Part shown: positions 16,772 through 25,122 of the stretch, in pieces
Position numbering within the stretch: position 1 is the stretch's first letter
Layout of the letters: every line of letters begins with the position of its first letter
Source: Methylibium rhizosphaerae
GTDB taxonomy: Bacteria > Pseudomonadota > Gammaproteobacteria > Burkholderiales > Burkholderiaceae_C
Assembly: GCF_006386545.1 (NCBI RefSeq)
Contig: NZ_SWAR01000020.1
Span: 44,916 to 108,915, forward strand
Reading direction: 5' to 3'
DNA: 64,000 nucleotides
Translations under genes and position numbers: made by a program
Notes under the pieces: generated by a model
Database searches by the model: none
What the model was told of the DNA's origin: nothing
The model's input: the letters and a program-made list of their open reading frames with translations, nothing else

Positions 16772-17203
16772 CTACCGGGTCGCCCGCCGCCTCACCGCCT
16801 CGATGTAGGCCTCGCCGTCCGGCGGCAGGCCGCTGCGCTGCGAAGCCCAGATCATTTCGCCCAGGCATTCCATCGCCTCGTGCTGCGCCTCGTGCATGGA
16901 GCCGCGCCGGTGCGCCAGCAGTTCGACCGCCTGCTTGATGCCGCGCGGCTGGTCGATGCTCACCTGCTCGGAGATCGACAGGTGCATCGACAGGTGCAGG
17001 AACGGGTTGGTCCGCCCCTCCTCCACCGTGTAGCTGGCGGCCACGGCCGCATCGGCATCCGACAGGTCGTCGAAGTACTCCGGATGCTGCGAGATCCAAT
17101 CCGCCGCCAGCGCCTCCAGCGGCGTCAACGGCTCCTTCGCCCGGTCCTTGCGAAAGGTCTCGCAGAAGAAAAGGCGCACTTCGTGCTGGCTGGGTTCGAA
17201 CAT
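16772..17203 (-). CDS. DUF1841 family protein
   Basis: A 143-residue soluble protein matching DUF1841 closely: [13 protein letters not shown] at the start, [35 protein letters not shown] and the conserved [16 protein letters not shown] near the end. The family is confined mostly to beta- and gammaproteobacteria and has no assigned function. ATG 17203 is preferred over one 24 bp upstream since family members begin MF(N/E)PS. It faces the rutE-like gene, with 38 bp between start codons. Confidence 0.88.
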   Translation of the reverse strand: MFEPSQHEVRLFFCETFRKDRAKEPLTPLEALAADWISQHPEYFDDLSDADAAVAASYTVEEGRTNPFLHLSMHLSISEQVSIDQPRGIKQAVELLAHRRGSMHEAQHEAMECLGEMIWASQRSGLPPDGEAYIEAVRRRATR

Positions 17204-17241
17204 TCCACAATTGTCGCCTCCGACCACAAAGCCCTGCCAAC

Positions 17242-17817
17242 ATGAACGTGACCACCGAACAGCTCTTCACCGAGGCGCGCACCCACAACGTCTGGCTCGA
17301 CGAGCCTGTGTCCGACGAGCAGTTGCGCCAGCTCTACGACCTGCTGAAGTGGGGCCCGACGTCGGCCAACTGCAGCCCGATGCGGGTGATCTTCTGCAAG
17401 TCGCCCGAGGCCAAGGCGAAGCTGGTGCCGCTCATGGACCCGGGCAACCGCGAAAAGACCGGCAAGGCGCCGGTGACGGCCATCATCGGCATGGACATGG
17501 CCTTCTACGACCAGCTGCCCAAGCTCTTTCCGCACACCGACGCGCGTCCGTGGTTCGCCGGCAAGGAGGCCAAGATCGCCGAGACGGCCTTTCGCAACAG
17601 CAGCCTGCAGGGCGCCTACCTCATGCTTGCGGCGCGCGTCATCGGGCTCGACTGCGGGCCGATGAGCGGCTTCGACGCAGCCGGCGTGGATGCGGCCTTC
17701 TGGGCCGGTACCACGGTGAAGACCAACTTCGTCTGCAGCCTGGGCCATGGCGACAGCACCCGGCTGTTCCCCCGCAGTCCGCGGCTCACCTTCGAAGAAG
17801 CCTGCAGCATCGCCTGA
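17242..17817 (+). CDS. rutE: Malonic semialdehyde reductase (RutE/HadB-type nitroreductase family)
   Basis: A 191-residue FMN-dependent nitroreductase-fold protein, near the usual 196 residues for RutE. Diagnostic stretches are [30 protein letters not shown] and [16 protein letters not shown]. RutE reduces malonic semialdehyde to 3-hydroxypropionate in the Rut pyrimidine pathway; HadB relatives act on quinones and nitro compounds. No other rut gene is in the window, so the physiological substrate is uncertain. The stop overlaps the next start (TGATG). Confidence 0.85.
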   Translation: MNVTTEQLFTEARTHNVWLDEPVSDEQLRQLYDLLKWGPTSANCSPMRVIFCKSPEAKAKLVPLMDPGNREKTGKAPVTAIIGMDMAFYDQLPKLFPHTDARPWFAGKEAKIAETAFRNSSLQGAYLMLAARVIGLDCGPMSGFDAAGVDAAFWAGTTVKTNFVCSLGHGDSTRLFPRSPRLTFEEACSIA

Positions 17818-18572
17818 TGCTGCCGCCGGTCATCACCGACCCTGCGTTCTATGCGGTGGCCGTGCCGGCCGTGCTGCTGATGGGCGTTTCCAAGAGCGGC
17901 TTCGGCGCAGGCTTCGGTGCACTGGCCGTGCCGCTGATGGCGCTGGCCGTTCCGGTGCCGCAGGCGGCTGCCATCCTGCTGCCGCTGCTGCTCGTGATGG
18001 ACGTGCTGGGCCTGGCCGCGCTGGTGAAGGAAGCCGACCGCGGCCTGCTGCGGCTGCTGCTGCCTGCCGGCCTGCTGGGCACGGTGATCGGCACCGTGCT
18101 GTTCGGCCTGCTGCCGGCGCATGTGGTGGCCGGCGTGGTGGGCGCGCTCACGCTGCTGTTCCTCGCGCAGCGGCTGTTCTTTCCGGCACAGGCCGATGCA
18201 CCGCCGCCTCCGCGCTGGCTGGGCTTCGCGCTCGGCACGGCCTCCGGCTTCACCAGCTTCGTGGCCCATGCGGGCGGGCCGCCGGTGAGCGTGTACCTGC
18301 TGCCACTGCGCCTGCAGCCGGTGGTGTTCACCGCCACGATGGCGGTGTTCTTCGCGGCGGTGAATGCGTCGAAGTGGGTGCCCTACGCCTGGCTCGGGCT
18401 CATCGACCTCACCAACATGGCCACCTCGGTGGCGCTCATGCCGCTGGCGCCGCTGGGGGTGTGGCTGGGCGTGCGTTTCGTGCGGCGGGTGGACCAGCGG
18501 CTGTTCTACCGGCTCATCTACCTGGGCATGTTCCTCACCGGCACCAAGCTGCTGTGGGACGGCCTGCGCTGA
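17817..18572 (+). CDS. TSUP (TauE/SafE) family anion permease
   Basis: A 251-residue membrane protein with about eight helices in two repeated halves. The repeat signature appears as GVSKSGFGAGFGALAVPLMA in the first half and TASGFTSFVAHAGGPP in the second, both diagnostic for TauE/SafE/YfcA. Members move sulfite, sulfoacetate or other small organic anions. The start ATG overlaps the rutE stop, implying coupled translation, though no shared pathway is obvious. Confidence 0.88.
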   Translation: MLPPVITDPAFYAVAVPAVLLMGVSKSGFGAGFGALAVPLMALAVPVPQAAAILLPLLLVMDVLGLAALVKEADRGLLRLLLPAGLLGTVIGTVLFGLLPAHVVAGVVGALTLLFLAQRLFFPAQADAPPPPRWLGFALGTASGFTSFVAHAGGPPVSVYLLPLRLQPVVFTATMAVFFAAVNASKWVPYAWLGLIDLTNMATSVALMPLAPLGVWLGVRFVRRVDQRLFYRLIYLGMFLTGTKLLWDGLR

Positions 18573-18692
18573 GCCTGCGGCCGTCAGCTTCCCGTCAGAC
18601 GCGGCAACGAAGGCGAGCCGTGCTGCGTCCGCAAGCGCGCAGCGCCTCGTATGTGCTTGCCGTGACACCACCAACCCTCAAGGAGCTGCCCG

Positions 18693-19235
18693 ATGTCGAC
18701 CCGCAAGATCCTCGCACTTTGCCTGCCTGCCCTGCTCGCCGCCTGCGCGGCCGGCCCCACGCCGAAGCCGCCTGCTGGCGTTCCGGTGCCGGAGGCCTTG
18801 AAGGCCGCGCCCGATGAATCGCTGCTGGCGGTGGTGGGGGCCACCGGCGTGCAGATCTACGAATGCCGTGCGAAGAAGGACCAGCCCTCGGCGGTGGAAT
18901 GGGCCTTCGTGGCGCCCGAGGCCGAGCTGCAGGACGACCAGGGAAAGCGCATCGGCCGGCACTACGCCGGGCCGCACTGGGAATCGCAGGACGGCAGCCG
19001 GATCGCCGGCACGGTGAAGGCCCGAGCCGATGCACCCGACGAAGGCGCCATTCCCTGGCTGCTGCTCAGCACGCGATCGGCCGGGCCGGCCGGCGCCTTT
19101 GCGAAGGTGACCAGCATCCAGCGCATCAACACCCAGGGCGGCATGGCGCCCAGCAGCGGCTGCACCGCCGCCACGCTGGGCCGGCAGGAGCGCGTGGGCT
19201 ACACCGCGGACTACCTGCTGTTCACGAAGCGTTGA
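18693..19235 (+). CDS. DUF3455 lipoprotein
   Basis: A 180-residue secreted protein with a lipoprotein signal ending LLAAC (Cys17). The rest matches DUF3455: VGATGVQIYECRAKK, WAFVAPEAELQD, GRHYAGPHWESQDGS, and IQRINTQGGMAPSSGC near the end. The family is common in fungi and soil proteobacteria and has no known activity. AAGGAGCTGCCCG precedes the ATG. The last 14 bp overlap the convergent AraC gene. Confidence 0.85.
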   Translation: MSTRKILALCLPALLAACAAGPTPKPPAGVPVPEALKAAPDESLLAVVGATGVQIYECRAKKDQPSAVEWAFVAPEAELQDDQGKRIGRHYAGPHWESQDGSRIAGTVKARADAPDEGAIPWLLLSTRSAGPAGAFAKVTSIQRINTQGGMAPSSGCTAATLGRQERVGYTADYLLFTKR

Positions 19236-20217
19236 CAGGCCGATCCCTGGCCCGCAGCTCGCTCGGCGACATGCCGTAGGCCGCGCGGAAGGCCTTGCTG
19301 AAGTGGCCGGGGTCGGTGAAGCCCCAGTGCCGGGCGATCTCGGCGATGTGCCTGGACATCAGTGCGCGGCTGCCCAGGTCGCGCCGGCACATCGCCAGGC
19401 GCTGGTCGCGGATGTAAGCCGACAGGGTGCTGCCGCTGCCCTCGAACAGCTTGTGCAGGTTGCGTTCGGACATGCGGAAGGCCCGCGCCAGCGAGGCAAT
19501 GCCGAGCGCCGGATCCGCCAGATGCCGGTCGATGTGGCGCTGCACCTGCTCGAGCAAGGCCTGCCTCAGACGGGGCGACGGCAACGATGGCTGCTCGCCG
19601 AGGCACACACCCAGCAGGTCGAGGGTGGCGTCGAGCACCGGCTCGCGACTGGCCGGAGGCAGCTCGCCGAAACGCCGCATCAGCGCACGGAAGTGGTCGG
19701 CGAACAGCGCGCCCGCCCCATGGCGTCCGCCCATCGGCCGGCCCACCAGGTCGCGGACCCGGGGCATGCGCCGCAGCAGCTCGCGCTCGGGCACCAGCAG
19801 CGACATCTGGCGCAGCTGCTGCCCGGTGGCGAAGGCCATCGGCCGCGTGCTGTCCCACAAGGTGAACATGCCCTCGGTGAGGTGCACCTCCTGGTCGTCA
19901 CCGAAGCGCAGTGTCTCGCTGCCCTCGGCGATCATCACCACGGTGAGGTAGGCCTCGTCGTCGCGGACGATCTGCGCGCGGCTGCGCGTACCGCTCACCC
20001 GCACCGGTGCCGTGCAGTCCGTGAGGCGCATGCCCTCGAAGCGGTGCTGGCGCATGGAAGCGGGGAACTGCTCGCAGGCGACCTGGGGGATGTCCCAGCT
20101 CAGGTGCGCATCGACGATCACCTCGCGCCAGGCGTCGAACTGGCGGCCCGGCGGCAGCGCCGAGGTGGTCCATACATCGGTCGGGGCGCGTTCGATGACA
20201 GGGCTTGCAACGTTCAT
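19222..20217 (-). CDS. AraC family regulator (AraC_binding_2 N-domain)
   Basis: A 331-residue regulator. The N-terminal ligand-like domain (about 15-195) is of the AraC-binding-like type found in FeaR/NphR relatives; the C-terminal about 100 residues hold the two helix-turn-helices (LGIASLARAFRMSERNLHKL and HIAEIARHWGFTDPGHFSKA). ATG 20217 begins MNVASPV; the frame stays open 21 codons upstream but without an obvious ribosome site. It shares its stop region with the DUF3455 gene and is closely similar to the AraC gene at 21538. Confidence 0.88.
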   Translation of the reverse strand: MNVASPVIERAPTDVWTTSALPPGRQFDAWREVIVDAHLSWDIPQVACEQFPASMRQHRFEGMRLTDCTAPVRVSGTRSRAQIVRDDEAYLTVVMIAEGSETLRFGDDQEVHLTEGMFTLWDSTRPMAFATGQQLRQMSLLVPERELLRRMPRVRDLVGRPMGGRHGAGALFADHFRALMRRFGELPPASREPVLDATLDLLGVCLGEQPSLPSPRLRQALLEQVQRHIDRHLADPALGIASLARAFRMSERNLHKLFEGSGSTLSAYIRDQRLAMCRRDLGSRALMSRHIAEIARHWGFTDPGHFSKAFRAAYGMSPSELRARDRPVNAS

Positions 20218-20344
20218 GGCCTGTTCGCTCAATGAAGGGAAGGGTCGCTTCGAGACGACCCGCCAGCGTAGGGGATGCACGATCCGAAGGCATTACGCAA
20301 CGGTGACCATACCCTGACGGGCCGGTGAATCTCGCGCCCGGCGC

Positions 20345-21382
20345 CTAGCGACCGAAACTCAGCGTGCCGATCAGGTAGATCTCCCGGCTGCGATCGATGA
20401 AGATCTTCTTCTTCGACGTCACGGTATAGGTCTCGCCCGAGGGCCTGGTGATGGCTTCCTCGTTGACGTTTTCGGCGTGCGACCGGAACACCACGTCGTC
20501 CATCCGCCAGAACACGTCGGCCTGGCGCTCCGGAAAGAAGTCGTAGTCCGACTTGCCCAGCAGGCCCTCTCTCTGCTGCCCGACCAGCCTGCAGAACTCG
20601 CGGTTGAGAAACACCCAGCGGTGGTCCTGGTCCTTCACGAAGACCGGGTCCGGCATCGAGTCGATCATGTTGAACAGCGAGGCATTGGCGCTGCGCAATT
20701 CGTCCACGACGCTCATCTTCTCCCGCTCGTCTTCCAGCAGACCGTCCAGCTGCGCCGCCACGCCCCGCGTACCGACGAGCCGGTGGGCATGCGCGAGGTG
20801 GATCCGGGCCGTCTGGTGGTCGCCCCGGCTTTCGTGGATGCGGCCGAGCGCATGGTGGACCGCCGCCTGGGTCGCCGCAGCCCGGCCTGCCTTGCGGCTC
20901 AGCAGCCTGGCCGCCAGCACCATGGCGGCATCGTGGTCTGCCAGCATCAAGGCGTGCAAGAGCCCCATCACCTCGCGCCGGTTTTCCGAGGGCTGCGCGA
21001 GCGGGTTGTCGAAATGGTGGTTGACGGACCGCCCCTGCACCAGAGCCATCAGATCGGCGTCTGCGGCCTCCTGCACTTCCGCCACGAAGCAGTAGCCACG
21101 GCGGCGGCTCGTCACGATGACGCAGGGCCGGCTGCCGTGGTCACCAATGGCCCTGCGTGCCTTCTGGATGGCGGTGGCGATCACGCCATCGGAGACATGC
21201 CGGCTCTTCCAGACCCGCTCGACGAGCTGATCTTTCGAAACCACATGGCCGCGATGGCGGATCAGGAAGACGAGCAGGTCGAAAGGCAGCGGCTCGATGG
21301 GCTGGTCTGCCCCATTCAATGCGACTTGCCGGCGATGCACATGCACCTCGCAGCGCTCGAACCGGAATATCTCTGCCTTCAT
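20345..21382 (-). CDS. Winged-helix (OmpR/CadC-type) regulator with PAS domain
   Basis: A 345-residue one-component regulator. Residues 1-100 form an OmpR/PhoB-type winged helix (LPFDLLVFLIRHRGHVVSKD, then VIATAIQKARRAIGD and RRRGYCF). The middle (about 125-215) is helical and TPR-like (HHALGRIHESRGDHQTARIHL). Residues about 232-345 are a PAS domain (NMIDSMPDPVFVKDQDH, LLGKSDYDFFPE). There is no transmembrane helix, so the signal is cytoplasmic. It lies between two paralogous AraC genes on the same strand, 127 bp and 155 bp away. The target is not evident. Confidence 0.82.
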   Translation of the reverse strand: MKAEIFRFERCEVHVHRRQVALNGADQPIEPLPFDLLVFLIRHRGHVVSKDQLVERVWKSRHVSDGVIATAIQKARRAIGDHGSRPCVIVTSRRRGYCFVAEVQEAADADLMALVQGRSVNHHFDNPLAQPSENRREVMGLLHALMLADHDAAMVLAARLLSRKAGRAAATQAAVHHALGRIHESRGDHQTARIHLAHAHRLVGTRGVAAQLDGLLEDEREKMSVVDELRSANASLFNMIDSMPDPVFVKDQDHRWVFLNREFCRLVGQQREGLLGKSDYDFFPERQADVFWRMDDVVFRSHAENVNEEAITRPSGETYTVTSKKKIFIDRSREIYLIGTLSFGR

Positions 21383-21537
21383 GCCACGCGCAACAACTCA
21401 ACAACGACGCGCCGACCAGGCCCCGTAGGCAGGCAGCTGCGATCGATCGGATGCTACGTGCTTGCCCGAGGCCGCAGGTGGCGAAGTGCGTGAATATGTC
21501 TCGACCTCGCGACAGCGGCCGACGCCGCCAGGCGACA

Positions 21538-22317
21538 TCACGGTGCCTGTGCGCGCCATTCGCTCGGCGACACGCCATAGGCGGCACGGAAGAGCTTGCT
21601 GAAGTGCCCCGGATCGGTGAAGCCCCAGTGCAGGGCGATCTCGGCGACCTGACGCGCCATCAGGCTGCGGCTGACGAGGTCGCGCCGGCACATCGCGAGG
21701 CGCCGCTCGCGTATGTAGGCACTGACCGTCGTGCCGGTCCCTGCGAAAAGCTTGTGGAGGTTGCGCTGCGACATCCGGAAGCTGCGTGCCAGCGAGGTGA
21801 CGCCGAGTTCCGGATCCGTGAGGTGCCTTTCGATGTGGCGCTGCACCTGCTGGAGGCTGAACCGCCCCAGCCGGGGTGATGGCAGTTCCGGTTGCTCGTG
21901 CAGGCATGCACGCAGCAGCTCGAGTGTCGTGTCGAGCACCAGCTCGCGGCTGGCTGCAGGCAACGCGGCGAAGTGAAGCATCAGGGAACGGCAATGGTCC
22001 AGGAACAGGCCGCCTGCTCCGTGCGACCTCATCGGGCGACCGATGAGATCTTGCATCCGCGGCATGCGGCGCAACATCTCGGCCCCGGAAATCGGCACCG
22101 ACATCTGGTGCAGCCGCGTACCGGCTGCCAGGCTCATCGAGCGCGTGTCGTCGCACAACATGAACATGCCCTCGGCCAGATGCACTTGTCCGTCAGGCCG
22201 CAGGTGCAGCGTTTCGCTGCCGTCGCGTGCCATCACCACGGTGAGGTGGCTGTCGCCGTCGTGTGGGGCCGGCGAGTTGCGGGCGTGCAGGATTCCCTCG
22301 TCGTGGAACGTGTTCAT
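21538..22317 (-). CDS. AraC family regulator, N-terminally shortened paralog of the 19222 gene
   Basis: A 259-residue protein whose C-terminal 210 residues are highly similar to the AraC regulator at 19222 (shared LTVVMxxxGSETLxxxxDxQVHLxEGMF and almost the same two helix-turn-helices). It lacks about 70 residues of the paralog's ligand domain: after MNTFHDEGILHARNS it jumps to the segment equal to residue about 95 of the other. It may be a deletion derivative that no longer binds the same effector. ATG 22317 is used because the paralog begins with the same local context (TGTTCATGGC). Confidence 0.82.
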   Translation of the reverse strand: MNTFHDEGILHARNSPAPHDGDSHLTVVMARDGSETLHLRPDGQVHLAEGMFMLCDDTRSMSLAAGTRLHQMSVPISGAEMLRRMPRMQDLIGRPMRSHGAGGLFLDHCRSLMLHFAALPAASRELVLDTTLELLRACLHEQPELPSPRLGRFSLQQVQRHIERHLTDPELGVTSLARSFRMSQRNLHKLFAGTGTTVSAYIRERRLAMCRRDLVSRSLMARQVAEIALHWGFTDPGHFSKLFRAAYGVSPSEWRAQAP

Positions 22318-22711
22318 GGCTTGTCGGCGCAGAGGGCGGGCTGCCCTGGTCATGCGACGGCAGGGTAGTGGACGGCGGCACCCCAAACATCAAGGAACCA
22401 TCGACGTTCGGTGACGAACCGTCGACGGATCGCACCGGCCTGCCATCGGCGAGCTGCGCCGTCGCACGTGCCGTCCCGCGGCCGGCGGATACGCAGCGTG
22501 TACAGGGCGCAACAACGGCTGGTTCAGGACTGAACGGTCGCGGGTATGAAAGCGAACCGGCACCACCCGCGCCATCCTTTGGCAAGCGAAGCTCGCTAGC
22601 CTGCGGCTCAGATCCGGCCGGCCTACCCGCCAGTCCGGACGCCGACGACCTCGTGCTGCAGCAGCGGCACGAGGTCGTGAAGACCTTACCAACGCTGAAC
22701 GCACCTCTTCC
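22318..22711. other. 394-bp gap between divergent AraC and lipoprotein genes
   Basis: No convincing gene is seen. An imperfect inverted repeat lies at 22398-22428 (ccatcgacgttcg / cgaaccgtcgacgg around GTGA), about 90 bp upstream of the AraC start, which could be a regulator site. A second one, CACGACCTCGTG-like, is at 22647-22679 (CGACCTCGTGC then GCACGAGGTCGT), close upstream of the lipoprotein start and able to form a hairpin in its leader. Confidence 0.35.
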
Positions 22712-23434
22712 ATGAAGTTCCAGACCCAGACCCTGATGCTCACCGCGACACTGTGTGCCGCCCTGGCTGCCTGCGGCGGCGGCGACGACGAGCCGGCGCC
22801 CAGCAGCCCTGCCGCACCGGCCGCCGCCACCTTCGGCGACTGCTTTGCGCTTTCGGAGGGCGTGGCCTACACGATGAGCGATCCCGACCAGGGCGGGGCC
22901 GACGACGCCAACACCGTCGTCAAGGAATCCTTCGAGGGAGCGACCCGCACCGCCGTGGTCGAAATGGTGAACGCCACGACGACCCGCAGTGCCGCGACCT
23001 ATTGGACGACGGAGTCCAACGGCATTCGCTTCTGGGGCGACCTCGTCTACGAGGGCGGTGTGGCCGAGCAGAAGGCGGTGCACTCCGCCGGCTTCCTGCT
23101 GCCGCTCAACGTCGCGGCCGGACAGTCCGCCAACCTGAGCTTCACCGACACCGTCACTCAGTTGACCGGCCCCACCGCAGGGCAGGCCGAGACCATTGCG
23201 CGCCAGGCCACCTGGACCTTCGAAGGTTTCGAGTCGCTGACCCTGAATGGCCATGCATTCACCAACACCTGCAGGGTCAAGGTGGCCGAGGCCGGCAACA
23301 CGGAAGACGGGCCGTCGACCTTCTGGTTCGCCAGGGGCTTCGGCATCGTCAAGTACCAGCACACCAACGCCGCCGGCCAGGTGGTCGAGTCCTCGGCGGT
23401 GGTCACGGTGACCAAGTCACCGCTCGAGTGGTGA
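22712..23434 (+). CDS. Secreted lipoprotein of unknown function
   Basis: A 240-residue protein with a lipoprotein signal (LCAALAAC, Cys21) and a Gly/Asp/Pro-rich linker, then a compact domain from about residue 40. Repeating beta-strand-like stretches (FEGATRTAVVEMVNATTTRS, IRFWGDLVYEGG) and two cysteines (CFALSEG, TNTCRVKV) likely to pair. I do not recognise the family. It is 7 bp ahead of another lipoprotein gene, with which it likely forms an operon. Confidence 0.7.
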   Translation: MKFQTQTLMLTATLCAALAACGGGDDEPAPSSPAAPAAATFGDCFALSEGVAYTMSDPDQGGADDANTVVKESFEGATRTAVVEMVNATTTRSAATYWTTESNGIRFWGDLVYEGGVAEQKAVHSAGFLLPLNVAAGQSANLSFTDTVTQLTGPTAGQAETIARQATWTFEGFESLTLNGHAFTNTCRVKVAEAGNTEDGPSTFWFARGFGIVKYQHTNAAGQVVESSAVVTVTKSPLEW

Positions 23435-23441
23435 TGCGGTG

Positions 23442-25106
23442 ATGCGAGCGGGAGCTGCGGGCCTTCGGTGGCTGACGGCATGGCTGGCGGCGCTTGCGCT
23501 GGCCGCCTGCGGTTCGGGTGGCGGTGACGACACCCCGGCGCCGAACACCCCGCCGCCCTCCCCGCCTCCGGTGACCGGCTGGCCCACCGGCGACGGTGGG
23601 TTCGGCGTGCCGGCCTCGACCTTCACGCTGCCGGCCACCCTGGCCGGCAAGATCACCGCCGACTCCATCTACCTGGCCGACATCCAGGCGACCTTTCCCC
23701 AGGTGGACTGGGCCGCGCTGGACCGGCTCTACATTCCGGCCGGTCACTACAAGTTCATCCATATCGGCAACCTGCCGGTGCGCAGCGCCAGCCGCAAGCT
23801 GGTGATCACCAACACCGGCGGGCAGGTGCGCGTGGGCGCGCTCGGACACCACTACCTGTTCAACCTCGCGGGCGGCGCCAACTGGGTGATCACCGGCCGC
23901 CATGACCCGGTCTCGAAGACCGGCGATGCCGGCTACCCCGGCCACCGCGGCGGCAACTTCGCCCGCACGCAGGGGCGCTACGGGATCATGATCGACGACG
24001 CCTTCACCAGCAGCGGCGTCTCGGGCCTCGCGGTGCGCGGCGGCGCCACCGACTTCGAGATCGAATACCTGGAGATCGCCCGGGTCGAGTTCGCCGGCAT
24101 CATGGCCAAGACCGACAGCACGGCCTCGGCCACGATGAGCAACGTCGTGCTGCACGACAACTACATCCACGACACCGGCAGCGAAGGCCTCTACATCGGC
24201 AGCACCCAGGCCCAGCCGCAGCACCAGATCCGCAACTGGCGCATCCACAACAACCGCATCCTGCGCACCGGCACCGAAGCCATCCAGCTCGGCCAGCTGG
24301 GCGGCACCAACGAAGTCCATCACAACGTGTTCGGCCCCGCCGCCATCGACTGGCGCGCCGCCTTCCAGGACTACCAGGACAACAACTTCCAGATCGGCAT
24401 CCGCGAAGGCGAGCTACGGGTGCACGACAACATCTTCATCGGCTCGGCCGGCAGCACCGTGTCGTTCTTCGCACAGGCGGTCAGCGGCGACGCGACGGCG
24501 GGCAACACGGGTGTCACCTTCAGCCGCAACTACTTCTCGGACATGCGCAACCTCGGCATGTACGTCAACAACGTCGCCCTGCCGGGCATGAACTACCGGT
24601 TCGAGGACAACGTCTGGCGCGCCTGGCGTTTCGAGCGCGACCTGGTCTACACAGGCGAGTCCTCACCCGGCCAGCTGCTTCGCATCGCCAACACCGTCAC
24701 CCCGGTGGTCTTCGACGGCAACACATGGAGCGGCCCGGCCGGCTTCATCAACCTGCTGCCGGGCGGCAGCGGCACCAGCGGCAACGTGAGCGGCAGCGGC
24801 AACACCCGCGCCGACGTGGAGGCGGTGCGCTTCATCGACGCCGGACTGCCCGACGGCTTCGACTACCTGAAGCTCGAGATGTGGACCGACGTGGCCACCC
24901 GCGGCGGCAACGTGCCGGTGAGCTACGAGCAAGGCTTCATCGTCCTGCACGGCGGTGCGCCGTACCGTTGCAGGCTCTCGCCATGCCCGGCCGGCGTGGT
25001 GCCCGACGGCAACCCCGGCACATGGGAGGCGCTTGCGCCATTCGCCGACGACGTGCGGGTCGTGCCGGGCAGCCGCTTCGAAGGCCGGGGCCTCGTGCCG
25101 CAGTAG
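23442..25106 (+). CDS. Lipoprotein with right-handed parallel beta-helix
   Basis: A 554-residue surface or periplasmic lipoprotein: signal ending LALAACGSGG, Pro-rich linker PPPSPPPVTG, then a long region of short repeats of the form hNNxIxxTGxxGhxhG (LHDNYIHDTGSEGLYIG, IHNNRILRTGTEAIQLG, VHDNIFIGSAG, FSRNYFSD), characteristic of PbH1/right-handed beta-helix proteins such as polysaccharide lyases and epimerases. No catalytic signature could be assigned. A C-terminal Cys pair (CRLSPC) is present. The start may be GTG 23439 or ATG 23442. Confidence 0.78.
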   Translation: MRAGAAGLRWLTAWLAALALAACGSGGGDDTPAPNTPPPSPPPVTGWPTGDGGFGVPASTFTLPATLAGKITADSIYLADIQATFPQVDWAALDRLYIPAGHYKFIHIGNLPVRSASRKLVITNTGGQVRVGALGHHYLFNLAGGANWVITGRHDPVSKTGDAGYPGHRGGNFARTQGRYGIMIDDAFTSSGVSGLAVRGGATDFEIEYLEIARVEFAGIMAKTDSTASATMSNVVLHDNYIHDTGSEGLYIGSTQAQPQHQIRNWRIHNNRILRTGTEAIQLGQLGGTNEVHHNVFGPAAIDWRAAFQDYQDNNFQIGIREGELRVHDNIFIGSAGSTVSFFAQAVSGDATAGNTGVTFSRNYFSDMRNLGMYVNNVALPGMNYRFEDNVWRAWRFERDLVYTGESSPGQLLRIANTVTPVVFDGNTWSGPAGFINLLPGGSGTSGNVSGSGNTRADVEAVRFIDAGLPDGFDYLKLEMWTDVATRGGNVPVSYEQGFIVLHGGAPYRCRLSPCPAGVVPDGNPGTWEALAPFADDVRVVPGSRFEGRGLVPQ

Positions 25107-25122
25107 CAGCCTGCGCGAGGGG

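Noticed and set aside
14670..17288. 872-codon open minus frame opposite kefF, kefC and the rutE start
   Set aside because: Shadow of kefC; no recognisable domain and very high His/Gln content.
19222..22317. The AraC regulators as the HrpX/HrpB activator of the PIP-box gene
   Set aside because: HrpX/HrpB are longer (about 470 residues) with a different N-domain; these two are of the AraC-binding-2 type.
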